Shown: positions 9,401 to 17,709 of the stretch, one piece after another | How positions within the stretch are numbered: the stretch's first letter is position 1 | Layout: each line of letters begins with the position of its first letter | Source: Chloromonas sp. AAM2 | Lineage: Eukaryota > Chlorophyta > Chlorophyceae > Chlamydomonadales > Chlamydomonadaceae | Direction of reading: 5' to 3' | NCBI GenBank assembly: GCA_004335635.1 | Contig: QAXH01006435.1 | Span: forward strand, 33,299 to 61,573 | Length of the DNA stretch: 28,275 nt | Program-made: the position numbers and the translations under genes | Notes under the pieces: generated by a model | What the model was told of the DNA's origin: nothing | The model's database searches: none | Seen by the model: the letters and a program-made list of their open reading frames with translations, nothing else

Positions 9401-12159
9401 CGGAAACGGACGAGTACCGCGCTTGGGCCAAACACCGGGTGAGCGACGCAACACAAGCGGGCAGTAGGCCGTACTGGAGTGCTTATCAAAACAGCTCCAG
9501 TAGGCCGTACTGGAGTGCCTATCAAAAAACTTCGCAGAGTGAAGCTGTGCATTCTTGTTCAGCATCGTTCTAGCATTGTTCAGCGTTTTGCATTATACAA
9601 TTCACAAGATAATACAAGGACGAAAAGGTTTCGGGTTTATTAATTCGCATTTGGGAGAAGAAACTAGCCTGGTTTGCTCCTGGACCGGCACTATGGTCCT
9701 GATGGGCGCCGTCAGCATCTTATTGATAACAATAGTAATACTTACACTAACAATAGTAATAGTATACTAAAAGTAATAATAATAATAGTAATAATAGCAA
9801 TAGTAGTAATATTAATCAACTCTGCGGTGCAGGCCTCTAGCCTGGTTCGTTCCTGGGCTGCCACCATGGTGCTGATAGGTGCCATCTCCATCTGCCGCTC
9901 GTTCCAGTCCGCCTGCCTGACGTACGAGTTCTGGCACCACCTGCTGCACACCGTGTGCTACCTGCCCGTGGCAATGTGTGCTGGCAGCGTGGCCTGGCTG
10001 GGACAGTGGGACAGTGTGAGTGTGTAGCGTGCAACTGGTGCTGCGGAGATGTCAACTCACGCATATGCAACTGTGCATATCGTGACAAGAGTGTCGGCAT
10101 AAGTCGCACACATCTACTCAATAGTTTGAATCGTGAAACTATAAGGAACAGAATATATGTTTTTGAAGCCCTTTCTCCAACTTGCCGATTCACAGGCAGG
10201 GCTGCTCATGGCCTCCAAGACTTGAGTAGGGCTGCTGCTGGTCGTCAGGCCGCTGCACCTTCTGTCCTCCTTATCCGTTTCTGTTATCTCGTCAGTTTTG
10301 TGTCGTTTGCTCGCAGGCGTGGATGCTGACAGCCCATGCTTTCCACTCGCTTGCCTACCTGGCAGTGAGCTGCACACCCCCAGAGCACTTGGGCGCATGG
10401 GCCCTGGCCACAACCAATGGTGTGGACTGCGTGTACGTGGTGGTGGTGATTGCTGTGGTGGACCAGGTGAGGAGATAACTAAGCAAATACATACATACAT
10501 TCATCATTCATTCATTACATAGCTTCTCATGGTTCAACCCACGGTACCGCAGGACCAACCAGCTAGGCGCTCAGCAGCAGCCAACATCCCCATCCTAAGC
10601 AAAGCATGGGCATGGTGCCCCCAAAAATCATGCACATGCAAGGTTCAGGGTCCTTTGGAAGGAAGAGTAGATACATACGGAAGTAAATAAATACGATAAC
10701 GAAGCCTGGGTGTGTGTCATGGTGGTGACTGCTGTGGTGGACCAGGCGAGAAAATCATCAAGGAATGATTGATTGGAGTTATAATTATAATCAGGTGACT
10801 GTGATAACGGAGACTGGCTGTATGAGGTGGTGGTGGTGACTGCTGTGGTGGACCAGATGAGGAAATAATTAATAAACGATCAATGTATAAATAATCAGCA
10901 CGTGGTTGGCGCCTCTGTCTGGCTGATGGGCTCTCATGCCCAGGCATGTCAGACGGTTGTACAAGCGGAAACTGAAAATCAAAAGCTTCGACATCCAGGG
11001 TCAAGCATCCTGGCTCTATACCTGCAAACCTTGTCAAAATGGACAAGAATGACATGTTTTTTCGCGGCCTATAATTTGCGGTCGCGCTCGGTGCATGTGG
11101 GCCCTCGTGATGTAATCAAATTATATGTTATACTGTATGCCATTGGAGCAGATTGCTCGACGTGATGCTCCTTCACACGCATTCTCGGCTGCATTCGCTG
11201 CCTTCTGTGCCTTCTGTGCTCTTTAATCCAATTCAGTTCTTGTGTTACGCCCATGGTCTGCCAAAGTGCAAATCGCACGACAGGTTGCACCTACCAGTGC
11301 GCTTTCCGAGTGGTTTGAGCTTGGCAACAGGTGGTGGGCTCGGGCCGCGAGTTGTCGGAACAAAGCGGATTCCACGGGCGAACTCCAACGAACCTTGACT
11401 GCTGCAATCCACAAAACGAAAGCATTTGGGCAATTGTCTACCATCCTAAGCCTTAGCAGCAGCAGTCAACTTGAACTGAAGCGCAGCACGATTGCTTTCT
11501 CCTTGACCCTGGCACAGATGCATCACAGGCTTTGCCAGGTCAAAATCAGTCCCAAGTTGGTGGATGGTTGCATGGGCATTCCACATCTTGGGTCCCGTCA
11601 CCACCCCGCTGCTTTGAGCACGTGTTGCCGTGCCTGGGATTCACCTCTTACTTTCTAACCAAGGCCAGCGCGTCCTACTGTGGTGCAGTTTATGTTCATT
11701 CTGAGACCCGGTTTTGATGACGAGCAGATTCCATTGCGTGTAGATGGCAACTGCTGGATTGTTCCCAAAAAAAAGGAAGTTTGCCCGTTCTGGGACAATA
11801 TCTGGGAATATCGCCAGGCACCAGTGTTGGTGATGGGTGTTGTAAAGTGTGATTGTGTATCCTTTTGACACATATTTGTTTGACACGCTGTCGCTATGCA
11901 GACACCGCTTCGCCAGCTGCTCATCGCTCAGTCCATTGAGGCATACTGCCATGGCCTAGCCTACGCCGCTGTCAACACCCCCCATCCCATGATTCGTGCA
12001 TTGGGTGTGCACTCGGTAGGCCTAGCAATGAGCACAGTGTCACGTGCCAGGCAGTGGCGGGAGTTCGGCAGGCGGCAGGCTGCTCAGCAGGCACTGAGGG
12101 AGCAGGCGCAGCTGGCTGCGCAAGAGAAACCGCTACAGAAACCGCAGGGGAGCCAGTAG
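309..12159 (+). CDS. SBP-box (SPL/CRR1-like) regulator, C-terminal part with ankyrin repeats and polytopic membrane module; 5' end outside the window
   Basis: Proposed exons: 309-453, 559-606 (both tentative), 842-1592, 2231-2488, 2803-2890, 3666-4296, 4660-4742, 5257-5476, 5676-6215, 6772-8411, 8760-9438, 9833-10015, 10317-10466, 11902-12159. From 842 on, lengths sum to 5481 nt (1826 residues plus stop) and every junction keeps phase. Seen: VHVKVKD...LPPELPRLL followed by LALRSGCILLTLDLLQW, equivalent to the 'FKLF..DPS.LP..LR' and 'RPGCV.LT.YL' blocks of plant SPL1/SPL7; then ankyrin-type LLHAAVVSGQHNVLEQVL and GCTALHLAA; then about six hydrophobic segments. Known: SPL1/SPL7 and Chlamydomonas CRR1 carry an N-terminal SBP zinc domain plus C-terminal ankyrins, and some plant members end in one membrane segment. 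Inferred: the SBP domain lies upstream of position 1, and the protein may be membrane-tethered. No CRR1-type cysteine-rich tail is seen. Confidence 0.7.
842..1592 (+). CDS. Exon: hydrophobic module end plus low-complexity linker
   Basis: The acceptor CCCTGCAG ends at 841 and the strong donor GTAAGT starts at 1593 (phase 1 out). The first 60 residues are hydrophobic (LPVMAVLYLLRQLGW and VCNWLLMMLLHCAF, roughly two membrane spans). A Q-rich stretch follows (RAQQQLQLQQQ), then about 170 residues rich in S, A, H and P with no recognisable fold. The first part resembles the last exon of the gene (11902-12159). I cannot tell from this window whether an independent mRNA starts here. Confidence 0.55.
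2231..2890 (+). CDS. Two exons of the linker region (2231-2488, 2803-2890)
   Basis: Exon 2231-2488 is the reading that keeps phase with both neighbours (acceptor CCACAG, donor after ACAG at 2488), but an overlapping frame, open from about 2024 to 2458, is also protein-like (S, Q and H rich), so this exon is uncertain. Exon 2803-2890 is better supported: it follows a CA microsatellite ending in GCAG, encodes GVAFDAELRSPVQDAVQYVN and then SADSLWT, and ends at GTGAGA in phase 2, matching the exon at 3666. Confidence 0.5.
2594..2718 (+). mobile_element. SINE-like element, ATGTAA-type 3' end (copy A1)
   Basis: It matches, in reverse orientation, the segment at 18080-18196. Shared blocks are CAGTGAGCTTTCTTGGC at the 5' side and CTGCAGTACCGTGG...GCCATGTAA at the 3' side, followed by a short variable tail (ACACGATGAATG). 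A dispersed body with a fixed 3' end and simple tail suggests a SINE mobilised by a LINE; no convincing tRNA-derived A box is seen. Confidence 0.5.
2713..2802 (+). repeat. CA microsatellite abutting a 3' splice site
   Basis: A long (CA)n tract with some CG interruptions runs directly into GCAG, the acceptor of the exon starting at 2803. There is no ordinary pyrimidine tract between the repeat and the AG. The long Cys-Val and His-Thr open frames here are artefacts of the repeat. Confidence 0.85.
3110..3255 (+). mobile_element. SINE-like element, ATGTAA-type 3' end (copy A2)
   Basis: About 140 bp is nearly the reverse complement of 10501-10653. Shared blocks include CCCTGAACCTTGCATGTGC, TTGGGGGCA, GCCGAGCGCCTAGCTGGTTG and GTGGGTTGAACCA, ending GCCATGTAATGATGATG. 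The tail differs from the partner's (AATGAATGAATG...), as expected for a retroposed element with a variable simple-repeat tail. Confidence 0.6.
3363..3480 (+). repeat. Duplicated unit ending in TG microsatellites
   Basis: The segment ACATGCAATGCAACTTTGCA followed by (TG)n and TTTTACATG occurs twice in tandem (about 3369-3428 and 3425-3481). Both copies carry a TG tract, the second with one TA interruption. It lies in the intron between the exons at 2890 and 3666. Confidence 0.8.
3666..4296 (+). CDS. Exon: Ala/Ser-rich linker before the conserved SPL block
   Basis: The acceptor TACCACAG ends at 3665 and the donor GTACGT starts at 4297; phases are 2 in and 0 out. It encodes 210 residues rich in A, S, T, H and V. 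There are short repeats such as TAVTDVTAVTV and a five-glycine run, and ARDILQVVQQQRNLPYERC near its end. No fold is recognised. It sits where SPL proteins have the variable linker between the SBP domain and the conserved C-terminal region. Confidence 0.6.
4660..4742 (+). CDS. Exon: first conserved SPL C-terminal block (VHVKVKD...LP)
   Basis: It encodes VHVKVKDAELQNLPPELPRL and then LQEQLHA, ending in phase 2 at GTGAGC. It matches the plant SPL1/SPL7 pattern in which a hydrophobic strand '(I/V)xFKLFxKDP' is followed by 'LPxxLRxQIxxWL', directly upstream of the 'RPGC' block. Two further copies of its first 25 bases lie 105 and about 203 bp upstream, each with its own CAG acceptor; the nearer one (4555) stays in frame through to this exon. 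Confidence 0.7.
5257..6215 (+). CDS. Two exons: RPGC-like and beta-rich SPL C-terminal region
   Basis: Exon 5257-5476 (phase 2 in, 0 out) encodes MMAGLALRSGCILLTLDLLQ, corresponding to 'ESYIRPGCVVLTIYLRQ' of plant SPLs, then an acidic helix-rich part. Exon 5676-6215 (phase 0/0; acceptor CCGTGCAG, donor GTAGGC) encodes TSEDLLLCRWDSPSN and a strand-rich, proline- and glycine-containing segment similar in position to the SPL 'ISVKPLAI' region. The function of this region in the family is not established; it is a recognisable signature of long SPL proteins. Confidence 0.65.
6342..6514. mobile_element. Inverted-repeat (MITE-like) segment around a CA microsatellite
   Basis: The left arm at 6342-6365 contains AAAAAGAAGTTTGCCAGTTC and the right arm at 6492-6514 contains its reverse complement. 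A (CA)n tract at about 6384-6422 lies between them. Related single arms occur at about 11758-11800 (same core, flanked by ATTGTTCCC and GGGACAAT) and 18538-18572. The size and inverted arms suggest a non-autonomous DNA element, but no clear target-site duplication is visible. Confidence 0.45.
6590..6771 (+). repeat. Degenerate ~33-bp tandem repeat leading into an acceptor
   Basis: Units of the form (G)TGGCTCCTTGCTCTGTTGCT plus a variable T-rich end repeat about six times, with imperfect copies starting near 6597, 6628, 6664, 6694, 6728 and 6759. The array ends in CTTGCAG, the acceptor of the exon at 6772. One internal unit also ends ACTTGCAG (6687-6694), a possible alternative acceptor. Confidence 0.7.
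6772..8411 (+). CDS. Large exon: SPL C-terminal region into first ankyrin repeat
   Basis: The acceptor CTTGCAG ends at 6771, and the donor GTGAGT at 8412 (phase 2) is followed by several further GTGAGT units. It opens with VTVSPEGSDPARLCLELWVK, then a long P/S/A-rich linker. Next comes a helical stretch equivalent to the SPL 'FLHEIGWLLHR' segment (CCLLEDLSTWLSYHTSRL), a QEQQPEQQ-type glutamine-rich run at about 8160-8240, and the first ankyrin helix pair, LLHAAVVSGQHNVLEQVL. This is by far the longest exon of the gene. Confidence 0.75.
8760..9438 (+). CDS. Exon: ankyrin repeats of the SPL C-terminus
   Basis: The acceptor AAATGCAG ends at 8759 and the donor GTGAGC starts at 9439. The join gives LRWGTLYGGPDWSWPWELED, then GCTALHLAAAQPADSCTSLL, the position of the plant SPL 'FRPD..GP.GLTPLHIAAG...VLDALT' motif, followed by FHCMGVFGTTPADLFALA, matching 'DSTGFTPEDYARLRGH'. 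This is the clearest family signature in the window. The rest is an S/T/A-rich linker ending AWAKHR. Confidence 0.75.
9470..9531 (+). repeat. 33-bp direct tandem duplication just inside an intron
   Basis: AGTAGGCCGTACTGGAGTGC followed by (T/C)TATCAAAA occurs twice, separated by CAGCTCC. It starts about 30 bp after the donor at 9439. The exon frame would stay open through it, giving two RPYWSAYQ copies if the donor were skipped, but a stop follows at 9571-9573. Confidence 0.7.
9833..10466 (+). CDS. Two exons of the C-terminal membrane module
   Basis: Exon 9833-10015 (61 codons) and exon 10317-10466 (50 codons) are both phase 0/0 with GTGAGT and GTGAGG donors. Hydrophobic segments: ATMVLIGAISI, HTVCYLPVAMCAGSVAWLG, AHAFHSLAYLAVSC and DCVYVVVVIAVV. 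They add about four membrane spans after the ankyrin region. Plant SPL1-type proteins usually have a single C-terminal hydrophobic segment, so this looks expanded. Diverged copies of the start of the first exon and the end of the second lie in neighbouring introns. Confidence 0.65.
10501..10653 (-). mobile_element. SINE-like element (copy A3), inverted relative to 3110-3255
   Basis: Reading the minus strand, the body matches the element at 3110-3255 and ends CATGAGAAGCTATGTAATG with an AATG/TATG tail extending to about 10485. It lies in the intron after the exon ending at 10466, only some 20 bp from the donor. Confidence 0.6.
11060..11440 (+). repeat. Dispersed repeat, direct copy of 19640-19990
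   Basis: Shared blocks in the same order: GATGCTCCTTCACACGCATT / GATGCTCCTTTACACCCTTA-type, TTCTCGGCTGCATTCG and GCCTTCTGTGCC, then GGTGGTGGGC and ACCTTGACTGC(T/A)GCA. Spacing is similar, so a unit of about 300-350 bp is present in both the last intron of the SPL-like gene and a monooxygenase intron. The first part also resembles 14660-14712 (GCGCTCAGTGCATGTGGG, then GATGTAATCAA). No coding potential is recognised. Confidence 0.5.
11902..12159 (+). CDS. Last exon of the SPL-like gene
   Basis: The acceptor CTATGCAG ends at 11901; phase 0; TAG stop at 12157-12159. It encodes LLIAQSIEAYCHGLAYAAV and MIRALGVHSVGLAM (two more hydrophobic segments), then a basic/Q-rich amphipathic tail (RRQAAQQALREQAQLAAQ). 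The 1435-bp intron before it carries repeated material and could conceal a further small exon; the phase match to 10466 argues that none is required. Confidence 0.65.
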   Translation, partial: TPLRQLLIAQSIEAYCHGLAYAAVNTPHPMIRALGVHSVGLAMSTVSRARQWREFGRRQAAQQALREQAQLAAQEKPLQKPQGSQ

Positions 12160-13764
12160 ACCGCCATGGCGGGTTTGTGAGTGTGCAGTTCAGGCATCCG
12201 ATTTGCGGATCGCTTTCCAGGTGGACTCTCTTGCTTTGCTTTGTACCAATTAAACGACACACCTGAGCACAGGGAGACAATTGAGACGAGAGTCTGAAGC
12301 GGATACGAAAATGGCAGGCATTGGGGCCCAGCAGTCTGCTATGTTGTTTTGAAGCAATGGGTACTGTTGCACGTGACCAGATCTCAGATCCACCCTCTCT
12401 GAAGTGAAGGAGCTACAAGCTAGCACGAAGGAGCTACAGTACACAATTCTCACTGTTTAACACGTTCGAAGGGTTCAGGGGGTTCAATAGTGGTAGTAAC
12501 TGACAACCACCGAGGTTTAGCACACAACGCAAGCTGTGCTGCTCTAGCAAAACGAATATCAAAGGGTGCGGGCAGGTGCAGCCGCTGCCGCAAGGCAGAC
12601 TGCAAAATTACCGCTGCGTATGGTTGAATAGTATATTCTAAGGTTAATGACGATTCGAGTTGCTGCATCTTGGGCGTCTGGTACTAGAAAATACTTGTAT
12701 TGTTAGAGCTTGTTATCACGGCTACCTCCAAACTGGCATCAGCAGCCGTACTGAGTTGCTGTGCCTCGCGGGCATGGAAAAGGAGGGCCTGGGCAGGGGG
12801 TCATTTCTGTGGAGTGCATGTCCTTGTGATTGCAAGAGTATCAGTTGAACGGACAACCCAGTATGGGTTATCAACCCTGTAATCCATCAAGTTCTGGAGC
12901 ACGTTATTTTGCCGGCATTTTAACAAGGCAACTGGTGCACATGGACACACGGACAGATGATGTGCTATGGTTGAAGGGGGCAGCCTGCATGTACCATTTG
13001 CAACTAGAGGCATTTTGCTGCGTTGGCAATCAATGGGGAGGTTTTGAATGGTGGCTGACCTAGTGAATGGCTTTATTCTCAGCGTATGGCTTACATCACA
13101 TTGTGAGGGATTGGCTGCGCTCGTTTCATGCATCAGGTGGCCGATGGCTACATTCCAACCTGCCGCACAGGCCAATGGTAAGCAAAATGGGCACTCAAAC
13201 AACACCATTGCTCAAGCACGTCACAATCTGGGATTCATACTGCCATGCCTAGAGTGCAGAACATCGGACCTTTCAAGTATGCGATTCACACCTTGTACGT
13301 ACTAATTTTGGTTTGCTTGCTATGCGTTTGGTACTATGATTGCTCCAACCTGTAGCCTGCCCGATGCAAAAACGACACGTGTGTGCGCCCCTCTGACCTC
13401 TCTGTCTGTTTCAACGGTGGAGCAGGAGTGAGTGCAAGCCAGAAAAGTGCAACGCATTAGTTCTGTTTCTTCCCTTGCTACATGAGCCTTCGAGGCGCTC
13501 CAACCTTCACCTGTGACTTGCAAATCGGTGTGCCACAAACGCGTCTGTTGCAGAACACATGAGCAAAGGTCATGGAATGAAGGCCATGTCAACAAATTGT
13601 GCCAAGGTTGGCTTTTTTCAAGACACATGCATCGTTCTGTTAGTACCGAGCGAGTCCAGTCGCTTTCAAATGCTCTGTAGTGTGTATGCGCGCTGGGGCT
13701 ATTTGACACCCGTAGTAGTAATTGATTCAATTTCTGCCTTTGTTCCTGCCTTTCTTCTCCTTTC

Positions 13765-13842
13765 TTGCTAAGGGTAGGTCAGGGCGGTACACATCCAGTG
13801 TCCTTTGACGGCTTCCCTGATGTAATCAATCATTCAATGTTT
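13765..13842 (+). mobile_element. SINE-like family C copy
   Basis: TTGCTAAGGGTAGGTCAGGG, then TTTGACGGCTTCCCTGATGT, then AATCAATCATTC as tail. Closely related copies are at 14245-14312 and 17745-17830, with a weaker one at 26125-26170. Confidence 0.5.
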
Positions 13843-14244
13843 GACGGGAAGGTCTGTTTTTTGCAGTATCAGATCGGGTCATTTGCGTGGACGACTTCCT
13901 GGTGCCACTCCCTCCTTGTAAGCATCACATGCAAAGGGTTCTTCCTAGTGAGCATGGTTACTAATGCTGATCAGCATGCTACCCGCATGTGGTCGTGCAG
14001 TTTGTTCAAAACTGAGTGAGCCCAAGTTTCTGACATTGGGCAGGCTAAAGCGCATTTGTCTACCGCAACGCATGGACTCTTCTAATGGAATGCATGGACA
14101 CCTTGGTTGAAGCGCTGGGACTAACACGCTTTGTATGCTCCTTCTGTGCTCTGTTCCTGTATTTCGCGGCTGGTTGCCTTCCTTTCTGCCTTGTTCGTTT
14201 CTGCCTTTGGGTCTATTTCTGCCATTGTTCCTGCCTTTCTTCTC

Positions 14245-14312
14245 CTTTCTTGCTCAAGGTAGGTGTGTCTTTTGACGGCTTCCCTGATGTCACAAATCAA
14301 TCAAACAACCAA
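14245..14312 (+). mobile_element. SINE-like family C copy
   Basis: TCTCCTTTCTTGCTCAAGGT, then TTTTGACGGCTTCCCTGATG, then TCACAAATCAATCAAAC. It is shorter between the two blocks than the copy at 13765. The preceding 80 bp (TGTTCCTGCCTTTCTTCTCC and similar) is also shared with the region before 13765. Confidence 0.5.
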
Positions 14313-15830
14313 CAGTTCTCTCTCGACAACTCATCTTGCAACGAGCGCCGCGTACAAAACCAGACAGAATTTGCTGTTGTGGAGGTAGCCCATGAATTCA
14401 TCTGCATGAATCCAGAGACTCTGTAACACGGTCTGGGAACGGTCGCCCAACAGTCTGGAAATGAGCATGAGTCATCCAGTGTGAGCATTTCCAGTCCTTT
14501 GTTTCTAGCTGCGCCTGCTCAACCCATGTCTGACAGCCTTTGGCTGTACGCCTTTGTTTGTCCACATTGGTTTGACTTTGTGTTCTTTGCTCTTTGCGCC
14601 TTAAAGCTGCCTTCTGTCGCTCAGGGTTGGTTAAGCTCGTCTCTTGCATGGCTTGCTAGCGTTCGCGCTCAGTGCATGTGGGGCTCCCGATGTAATCAAT
14701 ACATACATGTACCCGGGACCATCTTACAACCCCAAGGGTCACAACAGGTGTGGCACAGCTTGTGATTCAGTTGCGGGTTTTGAGGCAGTTGGGGGCCACT
14801 GTGAGGTTCTGGCTTGCTCACACCTATACGCCCTCTAGTTACCCCGGACTACTCTTCATTGATCAAGCCTGGATTTACCTTGGCCTCTTACATCTGCGAT
14901 CAGTTCAGACCTCACATGGCGTGTTTTGCATTAGACGGTCCTTGGCATGTGCTCTTCCATGCTACTCATGGCTTGCTGAACTCATCAACAAGCCAGGACG
15001 CATACTCAGCCACCAGCTGTAACCATGTCATGCTCCACAAACATGACAATAGGACAAACGGCCCACAAACATGACAAAAGGCCACGGTGGTGTGTGGCAT
15101 GCAAGGGACCACCCACGAGGAATGGAATGCACAACCAACCTTATTCGTAAAGCCCAGGCAGGTGCGCACAGGCAGCAAGCTTGACAAGTGACAGGGGTTC
15201 CGTAGTCCGATCTCATGGTGGTCCGCAAACCGCTGAGCAAAACGTTCCTTACAAACCAGCATGTTCACTAACTGAACACTTCTACGTCACTTGGCACGCA
15301 CGACCAGTGCATGAAGGCTTATGCAGTGGGCAAGGGTTTGTGCTGCCTGGACTGCCAGTGCATGGCAAGGTCCTGGCAGCATGGGACTCCTGAAGGTCAA
15401 TCGCCAACACACGTGCTGAACGGCGTTAAACTGGGCAATGTTTTAACAACGCGCGAACCAACATGCCCAATGAACCCAATGATAACACAGTCCAAACCAC
15501 AGTCAGTTTGCCGTTATGAACAGCACCATGCCAGGACCCATGTGCATGTGAATCGGTGCAGAGCCCAGGTGGTCAGCACACGCACAGTTTGTCCGACTGT
15601 AACTGTGTTGTGCTGGGCAACCTGGGGGAGTCAGGTGTGTTGTGACAAACTGGCCGTCGCCGCCTCCATCTCCGTTGTCGTCTCTGGCAGAGGTCTCTGG
15701 TTTCCAGATTCTGGCCTGGGGTGGCTTCTGCAGCTGTTGCATACCGTGCATCCTGGCATGACACCCGGACAACACACCGACTGACCGCCTTAACCTCCAT
15801 CTTTGCCTACTCGTGGGCTATGCATTTTGG

Positions 15831-17709
15831 TTACACCAATTTGCCTGTGTACAGGAGCAGTGCCCGTGCTGCCAGCGCCAGCACCATCATTCCCAGGGCA
15901 AAAGGCACAGCAGCAAACCGCAGCACAACCTGCAGACCACAAGGAAAAGGGCAGAATTTCAACAACCCAACTAGCCACGATGTGTTGTGTGATGTTGTGT
16001 TGTGTTGTGTTGTGTGATGTGGTGTGATGTGGTGTGATGTGATGCGTGTTGTGGTGTGTGTTGTGTTGTGGCACCAACCTTCAACAAATCGCTGTATCCG
16101 CGCCGTGCGTCCCACAAACGGTCCGTGACGTAGCTAGCAGGAAATCTGCAAACGTGAAAGGACATACAACATGTAGCAAATGAATGAGGACGTCGCAACA
16201 GGCATGAGTCAAGTGCAAAGTCCAGCTGTCAGCCGCATGCTTGATTGGTCAAGGCTGATAACCATCATTGCCTAGTCGGCCACTTTGTGAGCTCTGCCAG
16301 ACACCAGTCATAACCTGTTAACTTCTAGCCAGTAAACCATGCGTGCGTCCAGTGCCTGAGGTCACAGGCTTGCTTGCTTCATTACTTGTGCAGGCAAACA
16401 GACGTGCCGCTGCTGGCACTGGACTCAAAACTGTCTTCTGCATCCTGCCCTCGGGAACCTCCTCTTTTGCAGGAAAGCACAAAGAGGTCGAACCAGAATC
16501 GACTTCGCATCCAATCAACAGCACGTGCCCAAACTCATGCGAATTTGATACCTGGGCCAGACTTAAAACCATATACATAGCCCCACCCACCTTTGAGGCA
16601 AACCGCTAGGTGAGATTGTCAACAGTTTGCGTCCTGTCTTGCTTCTCGCAGGCACTTATTCACATTTGCCCACCTTTGAGGCATGTAGGTGCGTGCAATG
16701 CCCATAGTCAGGAGTGCGCTCCGCCAGACCAGACTGCCCAGCCACCCGGCCACCCGGAACACGGCGTCGCTGAACTCCAGTCCAGGCTGCACACTCCTCT
16801 GCGACCAAGGACGAGCGGACAAGTGAGGCGCAAATAATCCCTGGTCACTGCCTGTCAGGCTAACTGACCCTTAAATTCCAAACCAGCCATCATGTTTCCC
16901 CGATGCAACTGTGGCAAACCATGTAATCCAGGCCAATGGGACTGGTTTGTTGATTGTTTGACATCAAAAGCAGAAAAGCAGATGTCAAGCAGTCCGACAA
17001 TTGGAAAAAATTCGTGGAAACAAGCAGGTTGATATGTATCTGATATGGTTTCTTTTCCATTTCATCATATGTATCAGCTCGTCACCAGCGCAGTTCACTG
17101 ACCTGGAGATTGAAAGGCGAGCAGGTTGGCAAAGAAAAGACAAGAAAGGAAGAAGGTAGTGTGATGTCAGATCAAGTGTGATTGCGTTAAGCTGCAACAG
17201 GGCACTGTCCTCACCTGGAAAAATTCGAGTTGCTGCATGGAGTGCACGTCCTCGGACCGGACCTGCAGCATGCAACCACATGCAAGTCCGGTGTCTCTCT
17301 ATTTATCGGCTATTCCTATCATTTTCACTCTACAAGGCTAAGCTATGAGACCATGCATTATCACCCAAGGTTGTTGGGACCGGACCAAAGAAATACGTAT
17401 CATTCATCACACACAACACATCACATAAAGCAGTTCACATAAAAGTCACATAGCAGTTGACGCATCGCATGTGAGCAGTTCAATAAAACTTGTTCATTGA
17501 CTCCTATCAAACTGACACACCGCACTTGTCAAAAACTGTACCGAACTTTTCAGCCACCGGTTTTAACCAGCTTACAACTGAAAACGATGCTAACGCCACA
17601 TTGCACCACATACCTCGCTGTAAAGCCTCAGGGCTTTGTCTACGGTGTCCCTGGTGGATTTCAGGACGAGATTGAGCATCCTCACACCCTCAATGGCACA
17701 GCTCAGGTT
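15831..17709 (-). CDS. Monooxygenase exons 9-13: C-terminal helices and membrane anchor
   Basis: Exon 9 (17709-17614): NLSCAIEGVRMLNLVL, then DKALRLYSE, equivalent to the family's 'G.N.ALEDA..L...L...AL..YE'. Exon 10 (17262-17215, 48 bp): VRSEDVHSMQQLEFFQ. Exon 11 (16798-16674): hydrophobic, VFRVAGWLGSLVWRSALLTM. Exon 12 (16145-16079): RFPASYVTDRLWDARRGYSD. Exon 13 (15929-15831): VVLRFAAVPFALGMMVLALA, then ARALLLYTGKLV and TAA. Exon 9 has no ATG and is easy to overlook. The terminal exon is a clear transmembrane helix; mitochondrial or ER membrane anchoring is inferred from kynurenine monooxygenases. Confidence 0.8.

Larger units (their letters stand above)
12160..15830. other. Convergent intergenic region, repeat-rich, no supported gene
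   Basis: This lies between the stops of the SPL-like gene (+) and the monooxygenase gene (-). Short open frames occur on both strands, but none has a recognisable motif or a phase-consistent exon chain. It contains short dispersed repeats ending GATGTAATCAA (about 13765-13842, 14245-14312, 14660-14712). It also contains one copy (13861-13920) of a segment found again at 24285-24340. Parts must be the two 3' untranslated regions. TGTAA motifs, the chlorophyte poly(A) signal, occur at 12879-12883 (+) and 15249-15253 (-), but which is used cannot be decided. Confidence 0.5.

Noticed and set aside
10520..10545. GGTTCAACCC in SINE-like copies as a tRNA B box
   Set aside because: It fits the B-box consensus loosely, but it lies at the 3' end of the element in the wrong relation to any A box, and GGTTGAACC is nearly palindromic, so the match is weak.
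13765..14426. Plus-strand open frames with hydrophobic stretches near 13.6-14.4 kb as a gene
   Set aside because: The frames coincide with T/C-rich repeat copies (TTCCTGCCTTTCTTCTCC units); no phase-consistent exon chain or motif.
15503..15800. Minus-strand frame as an extra terminal exon of the monooxygenase gene
   Set aside because: The gene's frame already ends at TAA 15831-15833 after a complete transmembrane exon; the downstream frame has no family similarity.
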